From Deltaproteobacteria bacterium (GTDB taxonomy: Bacteria > Lernaellota > Lernaellaia > JACKCT01): 64,000 bases of DNA. Below the pieces are notes generated by a model that did not search any database, was not told the origin of the DNA, and saw only the letters and a program-made list of their open reading frames with translations. The first letter of the stretch is position 1, and every line of letters begins with the position of its first letter. The stretch is taken from the NCBI GenBank assembly GCA_020845895.1, contig JADLEX010000110.1, positions 1 through 64,000 on the forward strand, in the 5' to 3' direction. The translations under genes were made by a program, and so were the position numbers. Of the stretch, positions 36,740 to 44,486 are shown piece after piece.

Positions 36740-38233
36740 CTATACGTGTTCCGGACGGTGTTCGAGGTGGAGTTTCGCCGTCGCGATGACCGCGGCCGCG
36801 TCGAGACATAGGATGCCGCAGATCATGAACGCGATCGGGAAGTTGCCCATGTCGCCGAGTTTGCCGCCCATGATCGGGCCGAAGATGCCTCCGACGCCGT
36901 ACGCGAGGAACACCCAGCCGTAGTTCTGGCCGATGTACTTGGTGCCGAAGGTGTCCGCGGTGATCGTCGGGAACAGGGCGAAATTGCCGCCGAAGTTGAA
37001 GCCGATGAGCGTCGCGCCGAGATACAGCAGCCACGGCGTGCCGGCCATGAACGGGAACGCGAGCACCACGAGGCCCTGCGTCGCCATCATCGTCACGACG
37101 GAAATCTTGCGACCGATGCGGTCGCTGATCGCGCCCCACGCGATGCGGCCGAGTCCGTTCGACAGCGCGAAAAACACGCCCATCGCCGTTCCCGACACCG
37201 CCTTGGCCCGCTCGGGGTCGACACCGTTGCCGATGAGCGCTTCCATCGGAAAGAGTTGCATCAGACCGATGCTCATCAGGCCCGCGCTCGCGCCGAGGGC
37301 GAAGGTCCGGTGGATGAGATAGAACTGCGTCGTCTTGAGCATCTCGGACGCCGTGAAATCCTCGGAACCCGTGGCCGCGGCGCCCGGCTTGGGAGCGGGC
37401 GGCGTCCACCCTTCCGGCTTCCACCCTTCGGGCGGGAACACCATGAAGGTTCCGCCGATCAGCACCGCGACGCCGAAGATCGCGCCGTAGAGCATCAGCG
37501 TTCCGTTGAGACCGATGATATCGAGAAGGTGCGCCCAGGAACCGCCCAACTTGACCCAGAGCAGCGCGCCGAAGCCGAAGCCGGCGACCGCGAGACCCGT
37601 GATGAGCCCCTTCTTGTCGGGGAACCAGCGCATGCCGACGGCGATCGGCACGACGTAGCCGAGGCCGATACCCGAACCGCCGACGATACCCACGAAGAAC
37701 AGCGTCACCCAGAAGTTGTGCGCACCCAGCAGACCGGCCAGAAGATATCCCGCACCGAGCACCACGCCGCCCGCCATGGCGAGCTTGCGGGGCCCGTACT
37801 TGGGCATCAGGCGTCCCGCCATCACCATGATCATCGCGAAAAACGCGAGGCCGCAGGAAAACACGACCTGCGTTCGGACCTTCGTCCACCCGGCCTTGGA
37901 CGCGGAAATCTGCGTCGGCGAGGGTTTCAGAGCCGGAATCGGGTCGCCCGCGTTCCACGTCTCGGGAACCGCGACTTGGAACGTCTGCGCGCCCACGGTC
38001 GCTTCGACGACCTTCTCACCCGGTTTCGCGGCCGGGGTTTTGGGCACGATCATGCCCACCTCGACCCCGTCCACCGGCACCTTGACGAGGATTTCTTTGC
38101 CCTCTTTCGGGGCCTTGGGGACGAGGTACGGCGTGAACACCGACCACGCATAGATGACGCCGAGGCACAGTTGCACGAGGATGGCGCCGAGAACGACCCA
38201 GTTACGGTTCATCACTTTCGCGGGAGCGGACAT
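36740..38233 (-). CDS. OFA-family MFS transporter with an enlarged first periplasmic loop
   Basis: 497 residues with 12 helices of the oxalate/formate antiporter (OFA) family. AILVQLCLGVIYAWSVFTPY is the typical first helix, and GGVVLGAGYLLAGLLGAHNF and YLGATLIGFNFGGNFALFPT fit later OFA signatures. Between helices 1 and 2, residues about 38-117 form an extra domain with two similar VxVPxxxxxG units (VKVPVDGVEVG, VAVPETWNAGD). OFA members exchange small carboxylates such as oxalate, formate or lactate. ATG at 38233 has GAGG six bases upstream. A strong promoter and an 18-base palindrome lie about 110-165 bases upstream, so it is probably repressor-controlled. Confidence 0.85.
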   Translation of the reverse strand: MSAPAKVMNRNWVVLGAILVQLCLGVIYAWSVFTPYLVPKAPKEGKEILVKVPVDGVEVGMIVPKTPAAKPGEKVVEATVGAQTFQVAVPETWNAGDPIPALKPSPTQISASKAGWTKVRTQVVFSCGLAFFAMIMVMAGRLMPKYGPRKLAMAGGVVLGAGYLLAGLLGAHNFWVTLFFVGIVGGSGIGLGYVVPIAVGMRWFPDKKGLITGLAVAGFGFGALLWVKLGGSWAHLLDIIGLNGTLMLYGAIFGVAVLIGGTFMVFPPEGWKPEGWTPPAPKPGAAATGSEDFTASEMLKTTQFYLIHRTFALGASAGLMSIGLMQLFPMEALIGNGVDPERAKAVSGTAMGVFFALSNGLGRIAWGAISDRIGRKISVVTMMATQGLVVLAFPFMAGTPWLLYLGATLIGFNFGGNFALFPTITADTFGTKYIGQNYGWVFLAYGVGGIFGPIMGGKLGDMGNFPIAFMICGILCLDAAAVIATAKLHLEHRPEHV

Positions 38234-38343
38234 GGGAAACCTCGCCGATGGAAATTGCAAATCCACAAACCACGCCGGGCGGCGAACGCGGCGCCGGACG
38301 CCGATTCGCCGGAACGAAGGGTCAACCCGGGCAATCACCCGAA

Positions 38344-38361
38344 TGAATGAACCTTCATTCA
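38344..38361. promoter_or_regulatory. Palindromic operator, TetR-type spacing
   Basis: TGAATGAA-CC-TTCATTCA is a perfect eight-base inverted repeat with a two-base centre. It covers roughly +1 to +18 of the predicted transcript of the OFA transporter, a position suited to repression. The TGAATGAA half-site resembles those of TetR-family regulators of lipid or acid metabolism. No TetR gene is in the window. Confidence 0.6.
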
Positions 38362-38368
38362 GTTATGG

Positions 38369-38397
38369 ATCATAAGCGAGGCTCGGGGGAATGTCAA
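38369..38397 (-). promoter_or_regulatory. Strong sigma70 promoter for the OFA transporter
   Basis: On the minus strand a perfect TTGACA (38397-38392) and TATGAT (38374-38369) are 17 bases apart, which makes this the best promoter match in the window. The predicted start near 38362 leaves a leader of about 130 bases that begins with the palindromic operator. Confidence 0.75.
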
Positions 38398-38451
38398 AGC
38401 GCAGTCAGGGATCTTGTGAGAAATTCCGCCGTTTTTTGCTTCGGCCCGGAG

Positions 38452-38913
38452 TTATCCGCACATCGGGCGGTCGGCCAGCGTCACGCCGCGCGCCTCGGCC
38501 AGATCCGCGCCGAGTTCGCACAGACGCAGCTCGTCGAGGGCGCGCTCCGCCATGGGAAACAAAATGTTTTCCTCCTTCGCGAAGTGGTCCACCGCATAGT
38601 CCATGAGTTCGACAACCCTGGTCTTGAAAATGGCGGCGTCCTTGACTGAATCGAGTTCCAGAAAACCGCCCTCGATGTCGTTGTGCTCGTGACGCATCAC
38701 GGCCAGCGGTCCCATCCCACCGATTTTGGGCTCCAACGCCGCGAATAGGAGGTTGTTTTCGAGCATGGCGTGCGAAACCAGCGCGGTCGCCAGCACACGG
38801 GTCGCTCCCTGCAACTCGTCGAGCGATGCGTTGTCGTCGACAGCTTTGCGAATTCGCTCGAACTGCGCGTAAAAAACGCCGTGTTCTCCGCGGAGGGCGT
38901 CGGTGATCTTCAT
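38452..38913 (-). CDS. Hemerythrin domain protein
   Basis: 153 residues forming a four-helix hemerythrin-like bundle. Candidate di-iron ligands are His11 (RGEHGVF), His48 and Glu52 (SHAMLENNLLF), His75/His77 (MRHEHNDI) and His110 with Glu114 (DHFAKEENILFP). This resembles DUF438/RIC-type bacterial hemerythrins that bind oxygen or help repair iron-sulfur centres after NO stress, rather than the classic oxygen carrier. There is no fused sensor or output domain. ATG at 38913 with GGAG upstream. An FNR/CRP-type operator sits about 70 bases upstream of the start codon, consistent with control by oxygen or NO. Confidence 0.88.
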   Translation of the reverse strand: MKITDALRGEHGVFYAQFERIRKAVDDNASLDELQGATRVLATALVSHAMLENNLLFAALEPKIGGMGPLAVMRHEHNDIEGGFLELDSVKDAAIFKTRVVELMDYAVDHFAKEENILFPMAERALDELRLCELGADLAEARGVTLADRPMCG

Positions 38914-38948
38914 TCGTCGTCTCCATGCGTCGTGGTGTGCTGTGTGAG

Positions 38949-38989
38949 ACTATCGCTCTCGGGCGGCTCGGGTCGTTGACGCACGTCAA
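38949..38989 (-). promoter_or_regulatory. FNR/CRP-type operator and -10 element upstream of the hemerythrin gene
   Basis: TTGAC-GCAC-GTCAA (38976-38989) is a perfect five-base inverted repeat with the four-base spacer of FNR/CRP-superfamily sites. On the minus strand GATAGT (38954-38949) is a plausible -10. With a start near 38942, the operator is centred at about -41, the class II activator position. No -35 hexamer is needed in that arrangement, and none is obvious. Confidence 0.55.
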
Positions 38990-39159
38990 AACCGCGAAAT
39001 ATCGCCCGTTTTGCGTGATCGCGGCCGACAGCGGGTTCTTTACCCCCCGGCATTTCCCTGATAAGAGGAGGCTCATCGTGGACGGATCGTGTCCCGTCCC
39101 GGATTGAACCTCGTCCATTTCGGCGTTTCCCAAAGCGTCGCCCTGTCAGGGACGGCACC

Positions 39160-39867
39160 GTGCCCCACCCCTTCAAGCTCTTGCTCTTCGACCTCGACGG
39201 AACGCTGATGCTCTCGGGCGGAGCCGGAAGCCGCGCCATCGACACGGTCTTCGTCCGGCATTTCGGTGTGGCCAATGCGTTCGATGGCATTCAACCGCAC
39301 GGCATGACCGACCCGATGATCTTTCGCGAGCTGTTCGAGCGGCATGGTCTGGAGATTTCCGACGAAGCAGGAACGATCGCCCAGCTTGCCGAGGAGTATC
39401 GACGCGAGCTATCGATCGAGATGCCGGTTTCAAAGCAAGCACACCTGATGCCCGGCGTGGTGCCTTTGCTCGAACGCCTCGCGGCCGCGCCCGGCGTGGT
39501 CATGGGGCTTCTGACGGGCAACTTCGAACCGACCGCGCGCATCAAGCTCACACGGTTCGACCTCAATCGCTTTTTTCCGTTCGGGGCATTTTCGACCGAC
39601 AGCGCGAATCGCTCCGACCTGCCGCCCGTGGCCATTCGCCGCGCCGAGGAGCACGTCGGCCGGCTGATCGGTCGAGGGCCGCACGTTTATGTCATCGGCG
39701 ATACGCCGATGGACGTGCGCTGCGCGCTCGACAACGGCGTCACGTCGGTCGGCGTCGCAACCACGAAATTCACGGTGGACGATCTACGCCAAGCGGGAGC
39801 GCACATCGTGCTCGACAGTTTTGCCGATACCGAAATGGCATTGAACGCCCTGGGAGTGCCCTCATGA
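39160..39867 (+). CDS. HAD-family phosphatase (phosphoglycolate phosphatase-like)
   Basis: 235 residues. Motif I is LLLFDLDGTLML (Asp11, Asp13), motif II lies in VVMGLLTGNFEPTARIKL, and motif IV is VYVIGDTPMDVRCALDNG; a helical cap sits between motifs I and II. This is the Gph-like branch of the haloacid dehalogenase superfamily, which removes phosphate from small metabolites such as phosphoglycolate. The start is GTG at 39160 with AGGGA upstream. Its stop overlaps the start of the phosphohexomutase gene (ATGA), suggesting linked function in sugar phosphate handling. Confidence 0.87.
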   Translation: MPHPFKLLLFDLDGTLMLSGGAGSRAIDTVFVRHFGVANAFDGIQPHGMTDPMIFRELFERHGLEISDEAGTIAQLAEEYRRELSIEMPVSKQAHLMPGVVPLLERLAAAPGVVMGLLTGNFEPTARIKLTRFDLNRFFPFGAFSTDSANRSDLPPVAIRRAEEHVGRLIGRGPHVYVIGDTPMDVRCALDNGVTSVGVATTKFTVDDLRQAGAHIVLDSFADTEMALNALGVPS

Positions 39868-41681
39868 ACGCCGCCGACGCCCTGCGCCTGCTCGACCTGC
39901 TTCGCGAAACGGGAGAGATCGACGAAACGACGCACGCCAACGCGCACCGCTGGCTGACGCACCCGGAATACAAGGCGTACCGCGAGGATGTCGCCGCGAT
40001 GCTGCGTCCCACGGCGCTCATCGACGCGTTCTACACCACGATCCCGTTCGGCACGGGTGGTCGGCGCGGCACGGTGGGCGTCGGTACAAACCGCATGAAC
40101 GAACGGACCATCGCCGAATCGGCACAGGGACTCGCGCAATACATTTTCGACGCCGACCCCAAGGGCGCTCTGGCCAAACGCGGCGTGGTGATCGCCTACG
40201 ACGTGCGGACTCATTCGAAAATGTTCTGCGAGATCGCCGCTTCGGTGCTCGCGGGAAACGGCGTGCGCGTGTACCTGTTCGACGGTCCGCGCTCGACGCC
40301 GGAACTCTCGTTCGCGATTCGTCATCTGAAATGCGCGTCGGGCGTCGTCATCACGGCGAGCCACAACCCGCCGACCGACAACGGTTTCAAGGCGTACTGG
40401 TCCGACGGCGGACAAGTCGTCGCGCCGCACGACAAGGGAATTCTCGACCGCGTGATGACCGTGACCGCGATCCGCAAGATGCCCATCGCGAAGGCGAAGG
40501 CGGCGGGGTTGGTGCGTCTTGTCGGCAAGGAAGTCGACGACGCATATCTCGCCCGATTCCCCAAGGACTTGTGGCTCTCGGATGAGCGCGCCGTGAAGAT
40601 CGTGTACACCCCGCTGCACGGCACCGGCGTGACGATCGTCCCCGCCGCGCTGCGCGCCATGGGGTTCTCCGACGTCATCATGCCGCGTGAGCAGACCCGC
40701 ATGGACGGCGGATTTCCCACCGTGCCGAAGAACTATCCCAATCCCGAGGAACCCGCGGCGATGGGCGAGGCGGTGAAACTCGCGAAGCAAATCCGCGCCG
40801 ACATCGTGCTGGCGACGGACCCCGACGCCGATCGGCTCGGTGTGTTCGCGCCGGATGCGAACGGCGAATTCCGCTACGTCACCGGCAATCAGATGGGCGC
40901 GGCGCTGTGCCTCTTCACGCTCGCATGCCTGCGCGAACGCAAGTCCATGCCGAAAAAGCCTTTCGTCCTCACGACGCTCGTCTCGACGCAGCTCGTGCGC
41001 GCGATCTGCGAAAAGTTCCGCGTGCGTGTCACCGACGATCTGCTCGTCGGATTCAAGTTCATGGCCGACATCCTGCGCGAGTCCGAAGCGAAGGGCGAAC
41101 ACGAAAACTTCGTGTACGGCTTCGAGGAATCGATCGGGTTCCTGCGCGGCACCTTCGTGCGCGACAAGGATTCCGCGGCGGCCGCCGTCACGTGCGCGCA
41201 GATGATGGCGCGCCTCGTCGCCGAGGGTCGCACGTTTTGGGACTACCTCGATCAGCTCGCCGTCGAATTCGGATTCTTCGCTGAAGATCAGTTCTCGGTG
41301 TTTTTGCACGGAGCGGACGGCATGAACCGCATGGGTCGCATCATGGCCACTCTTCGCACGAATCCGCCGAAAAACGTCGCTGGGCTTCGCGTTCACCGCG
41401 TGATCGACCGCAAGTCGAACACGTCGCGCGACACGGCGACGGGCGCCGTGAAAAAAATCAAGGGCTTCACCGGAGACGTGATGCAACTGTGGTTCGACGA
41501 GGCGGGAAGAACACGGCTCACCGTGCGGCCGTCGGGCACCGAACCGAAGATCAAGCACTACGCGGCCGCGCACGAGCCCGTGAACGGCGACGCGGATCTG
41601 GCGCGCGCGAAAAAGGCGGGCTCGGCTCGCGTGAAATCGATCATGGACGCCATGCGAAAGATCGACGACTCGATCGAATAG
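39864..41681 (+). CDS. Phosphoglucomutase/phosphomannomutase family protein
   Basis: 605 residues with the four domains of alpha-D-phosphohexomutases. The active-site serine is Ser166 in ITASHNPPTDNGF, the metal loop is ATDPDADRLGVF, the sugar-binding loop is FEESIGFLRG, and the phosphate-binding loop is RPSGTEPKIKHY. It interconverts hexose 1- and 6-phosphates, feeding glycogen, nucleotide sugars and cell-envelope glycans, probably including donors for the glycosylation genes at 9-15 kb. The enlarged form (about 600 residues) is the PgcA/PGM2-like subgroup. ATG at 39864 overlaps the HAD gene by four bases. Confidence 0.93.
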   Translation: MNAADALRLLDLLRETGEIDETTHANAHRWLTHPEYKAYREDVAAMLRPTALIDAFYTTIPFGTGGRRGTVGVGTNRMNERTIAESAQGLAQYIFDADPKGALAKRGVVIAYDVRTHSKMFCEIAASVLAGNGVRVYLFDGPRSTPELSFAIRHLKCASGVVITASHNPPTDNGFKAYWSDGGQVVAPHDKGILDRVMTVTAIRKMPIAKAKAAGLVRLVGKEVDDAYLARFPKDLWLSDERAVKIVYTPLHGTGVTIVPAALRAMGFSDVIMPREQTRMDGGFPTVPKNYPNPEEPAAMGEAVKLAKQIRADIVLATDPDADRLGVFAPDANGEFRYVTGNQMGAALCLFTLACLRERKSMPKKPFVLTTLVSTQLVRAICEKFRVRVTDDLLVGFKFMADILRESEAKGEHENFVYGFEESIGFLRGTFVRDKDSAAAAVTCAQMMARLVAEGRTFWDYLDQLAVEFGFFAEDQFSVFLHGADGMNRMGRIMATLRTNPPKNVAGLRVHRVIDRKSNTSRDTATGAVKKIKGFTGDVMQLWFDEAGRTRLTVRPSGTEPKIKHYAAAHEPVNGDADLARAKKAGSARVKSIMDAMRKIDDSIE

Positions 41682-41725
41682 CGCGTGGCCATTTGGCATT
41701 TATCCGGGTTTTGCGGAGGTGGAGC

Positions 41726-43372
41726 GTGAAGAGGGATCTCGAACGACTTTCCCAGAAAACGTATGACCTGCTCGTCATCGGCGGCGGCATCACCGGCGCG
41801 GCGACCGCGCACGACGCGGCCCTGCGTGGGCTTTCGGTCGCGCTCGTCGAGCGCCGCGACTTCGGTTCGGCGACCAGCGCGGCGACGAGCAAGCTCGTCC
41901 ACGGCGGTCTGCGTTATCTGCGTACGCTCGAAGTGAGTCTGGTGCGCGAATCGCTGCGCGAGCGGCGGATTCTCGAATACATCGCGCCGCACCTCGTCGC
42001 CCCGATTCCGTTCATGGTGCCGTGCTATCGCCATGGGGCGTCGAACCTGACGATGCTCACCGCGGGCATGATGCTCTACGACCGCCTGTCTTTCGACAAG
42101 GCGCGACTCGATGACATCGATCGCAAGGTGCCGCGCTGGAACCGTCTGTCACGCGGCGAAGCGCAGGTGCGCGAGCCCGACCTCAAGGGCGACAACCTCA
42201 CGGGCGCGGTCGTGTATCACGACTGCCAGATGATGAGTCCAGATCGCCTGACTTGGGAGTTCGTCGAAGGCGCGATGGAAAACGGCGCCGAGGTGGCCAA
42301 TTACGCCGAGGTCGTCTCGCTGCGCACCGCGAACAAGACGGTCGAAGGCGCGGTCGTGCGCGACGCGCTCACCGGACGCGAGTTCGAGATTTCCGCACGC
42401 ATGACGATTAACGCTGCCGGGCCATGGGCCGACTTCGTCACGCAGATGCTCGGGAAGGGACACGAGAAGCGGCTTGTGCGCAGCCAAGGTATTCACATGA
42501 TCACTCGCCCACTGGCGAAGCATCACGCGCTCGTGCTCACCACCAAAGCGGGCCGCGTGTTTTTCATCATCCCGTGGCGCGGACGCAGCCTGATCGGAAC
42601 CACCGACACCCGCTATGAAGGACACCCCGACGAATACCGCGTGACACGCACGGGGCTCGAGACCTTCATCGGCGAGGTCAACGAAGCCCTGCCCTCCGCG
42701 AATTTGACCATCGACGACGTGGAGTGGAGCTACGGCGGACTGCGGCCGATCGTCGAGAACGACACGGCGCTGCGCGACGTGAATAAGGCGTCGCGCAAGT
42801 ACGAAATCTACGATCATCAAAAAGAAAACCGGCTCGGCGGCATGCTCACGGTCGTCGGCGGCAAATACACCACCAGCCGCGCCCTCGCGGAGCGCCTGAC
42901 CGAGATCGCCTGCACGCACCTGAACATGCCCCGACCGTCGCGCACGACCGCCGGCCATATCCTGCCGGGCGGACGGATCGGATCATGGGCCGGCGCGAAA
43001 ACGCGCATCATGCGCGATTACGACGTCCACTCCGATCACGCCGCGATCCTGCTCGCGCATTACGGATCGCGAACGCTGAAGTTCCTCGCCGAGGCGAAAG
43101 CCAACCCCGAACTCGCCGCGACCATCGACGAGACCAAGCCCGAAACGCTGGCCGTGATCGAGATGGCGGTGAACGACGAGATGGCTTTGCATCTCGACGA
43201 CGTCCTCTTTCGCCGGACGGGCCTCGCCACGATGGGCCGCGTTCCCGATGCGTCCGTGGACCTCGTGGCCGATCACATGGCGGGGCTCCTCGGTTGGAAT
43301 GCGGAACAGCGTGCCGCCGAGGTCGCTGGTGTCCGCGCGAAACTCCAGTCACGGGGTTTCGACGAAGCCTGA
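41726..43372 (+). CDS. glpD: Glycerol-3-phosphate dehydrogenase, FAD-dependent
   Basis: 548 residues. The FAD-binding motif is DLLVIGGGITGAATAHDAAL (residues 15-34), followed by SATSAATSKLVHGGLRYL, which is diagnostic for GlpD. Substrate-site segments (GRVFFIIPWRGRSLIGTTDT, GLRPIVEND) and the C-terminal GlpD domain (from about 400) are all present. It oxidises sn-glycerol 3-phosphate to dihydroxyacetone phosphate at the inner membrane and passes electrons to quinone. GTG at 41726 with GGAGGTGGAG just upstream is chosen over a longer frame that begins inside the mutase gene. Confidence 0.94.
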   Translation: MKRDLERLSQKTYDLLVIGGGITGAATAHDAALRGLSVALVERRDFGSATSAATSKLVHGGLRYLRTLEVSLVRESLRERRILEYIAPHLVAPIPFMVPCYRHGASNLTMLTAGMMLYDRLSFDKARLDDIDRKVPRWNRLSRGEAQVREPDLKGDNLTGAVVYHDCQMMSPDRLTWEFVEGAMENGAEVANYAEVVSLRTANKTVEGAVVRDALTGREFEISARMTINAAGPWADFVTQMLGKGHEKRLVRSQGIHMITRPLAKHHALVLTTKAGRVFFIIPWRGRSLIGTTDTRYEGHPDEYRVTRTGLETFIGEVNEALPSANLTIDDVEWSYGGLRPIVENDTALRDVNKASRKYEIYDHQKENRLGGMLTVVGGKYTTSRALAERLTEIACTHLNMPRPSRTTAGHILPGGRIGSWAGAKTRIMRDYDVHSDHAAILLAHYGSRTLKFLAEAKANPELAATIDETKPETLAVIEMAVNDEMALHLDDVLFRRTGLATMGRVPDASVDLVADHMAGLLGWNAEQRAAEVAGVRAKLQSRGFDEA

Positions 43373-43426
43373 TCCGAAAGACATTGCGTATTCGTCACCA
43401 TTCCGACGAATTCGGTGCGCCACCGC

Positions 43427-43455
43427 TTGACGACAAAACGCGGGGCGCATATACT
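43427..43455 (+). promoter_or_regulatory. Predicted sigma70 promoter for cysK and the siroheme reductase
   Basis: TTGACG (43427-43432) and TATACT (43450-43455) are separated by 17 bases, a near-consensus pair. Transcription would begin near 43462, giving a 39-base leader before the cysK ATG at 43501 that contains an inverted repeat. Confidence 0.7.
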
Positions 43456-43467
43456 CGCGCTATTCTT

Positions 43468-43489
43468 GACTAACCCAATAGAGATAGTC
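43468..43489. promoter_or_regulatory. Possible operator in the cysK leader
   Basis: GACTA (43468-43472) and TAGTC (43485-43489) form an inverted repeat with 12 bases between, extended on the right by GGGATTA. The TAGTCGGG half resembles half-sites of Rrf2-family regulators of cysteine and Fe-S metabolism, but the spacing is longer than in the IscR type 1 site. It lies just downstream of the predicted transcription start, suited to repression. Confidence 0.35.
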
Positions 43490-43500
43490 GGGATTAAGAG

Positions 43501-44469
43501 ATGACCGCATCCCCGTTGAAGGCCGCGAAAAACCAGTTGGCGGAACGCATCGCGCCGGACCTGTGCGCCCTCGTCGGCCGCACGCCTCTGGTGCGCCTCG
43601 ACCGCTTTGCGGCAGACGTGCCGGGCGAAATCGTGGCCAAGCTCGAATCGTTCAACCCTGGCGGCAGCGTCAAGGATCGCATCGGACTCGCGATGATCGA
43701 GGCCGCGGAACGCGACGGTCATCTGAAACCGGGCGGCGTGATCGTCGAGCCGACCTCCGGCAATACCGGGATCGCGTTGGCTTGGGTCGCCGCGGTCAAG
43801 GGATACCGCCTTATGCTGACCATGCCTGAGACGATGAGTATCGAACGGCGCAAGATCCTGCAGGCGCTCGGGGCAGAGATCGTGCTCACGCCCGGCACCG
43901 AAGGCATGAAGGGCGCGATCGCGCAGGCCGAGCGGCTTGTCGCGCGGCTGCCCGGAGCATACATGCCGCAGCAGTTCCAGAATCCCGCGAATCCCGAGGT
44001 CCACCGGCGCACCACCGCCGAGGAGATCTGGGAAGACGTGGGCGGGCGCATCGGCTGGTTCGTGGCGGGCGTCGGTACCGGGGGAACGGTTTCCGGCACG
44101 GGCCAGATTCTGAAACGCCGCAATCCCGCTCTGCGCGTCGTGGCTGTGGAGCCTTCGACGTCCCCCGTTCTGTCCGGCGGAGCGCCGGGCCCCCACATGA
44201 TTCAGGGAATCGGCGCGGGATTTGTCCCCGACGTGTACGACGGCGGAATCGTGGACGAGATCATCCAGATCACGAACGATCAGGCGATGGAAACCGCGCG
44301 GCGACTCGCGAAGACCGAGGGGCTGCTCTGCGGCATTTCGTCTGGCGCGGCGGCGGCGGCGGCGTACCAAATCGCCTCTCGCCCCGAGACAGAGGGACGG
44401 CGAATCGTCGTCATCATCCCCGACACGGGTGAGCGTTACCTGTCCACTCCCATCTACTTTGAAGACTGA
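43501..44469 (+). CDS. cysK: Cysteine synthase (O-acetylserine sulfhydrylase)
   Basis: 322 residues, a standard PLP beta-replacement enzyme. Lys58 in [12 protein letters not shown] binds [18 protein letters not shown] is the substrate/PLP-phosphate-adjacent loop, [12 protein letters not shown] the phosphate loop, and [12 protein letters not shown] the C-terminal signature. It makes cysteine from O-acetylserine and sulfide. The siroheme reductase fusion begins 17 bases downstream, so sulfide production and fixation are encoded together. A strong promoter and a possible Rrf2-like site lie upstream. No cysE is in the window. Confidence 0.95.
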   Translation: MTASPLKAAKNQLAERIAPDLCALVGRTPLVRLDRFAADVPGEIVAKLESFNPGGSVKDRIGLAMIEAAERDGHLKPGGVIVEPTSGNTGIALAWVAAVKGYRLMLTMPETMSIERRKILQALGAEIVLTPGTEGMKGAIAQAERLVARLPGAYMPQQFQNPANPEVHRRTTAEEIWEDVGGRIGWFVAGVGTGGTVSGTGQILKRRNPALRVVAVEPSTSPVLSGGAPGPHMIQGIGAGFVPDVYDGGIVDEIIQITNDQAMETARRLAKTEGLLCGISSGAAAAAAYQIASRPETEGRRIVVIIPDTGERYLSTPIYFED

Positions 44470-44486
44470 TTCGACTCGGAATTTCC

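Noticed and set aside
43468..43489. Canonical IscR type 1 site in the cysK leader
   Set aside because: The half-sites are too far apart for the known 25-base motif, so only a loose Rrf2-like resemblance is claimed.
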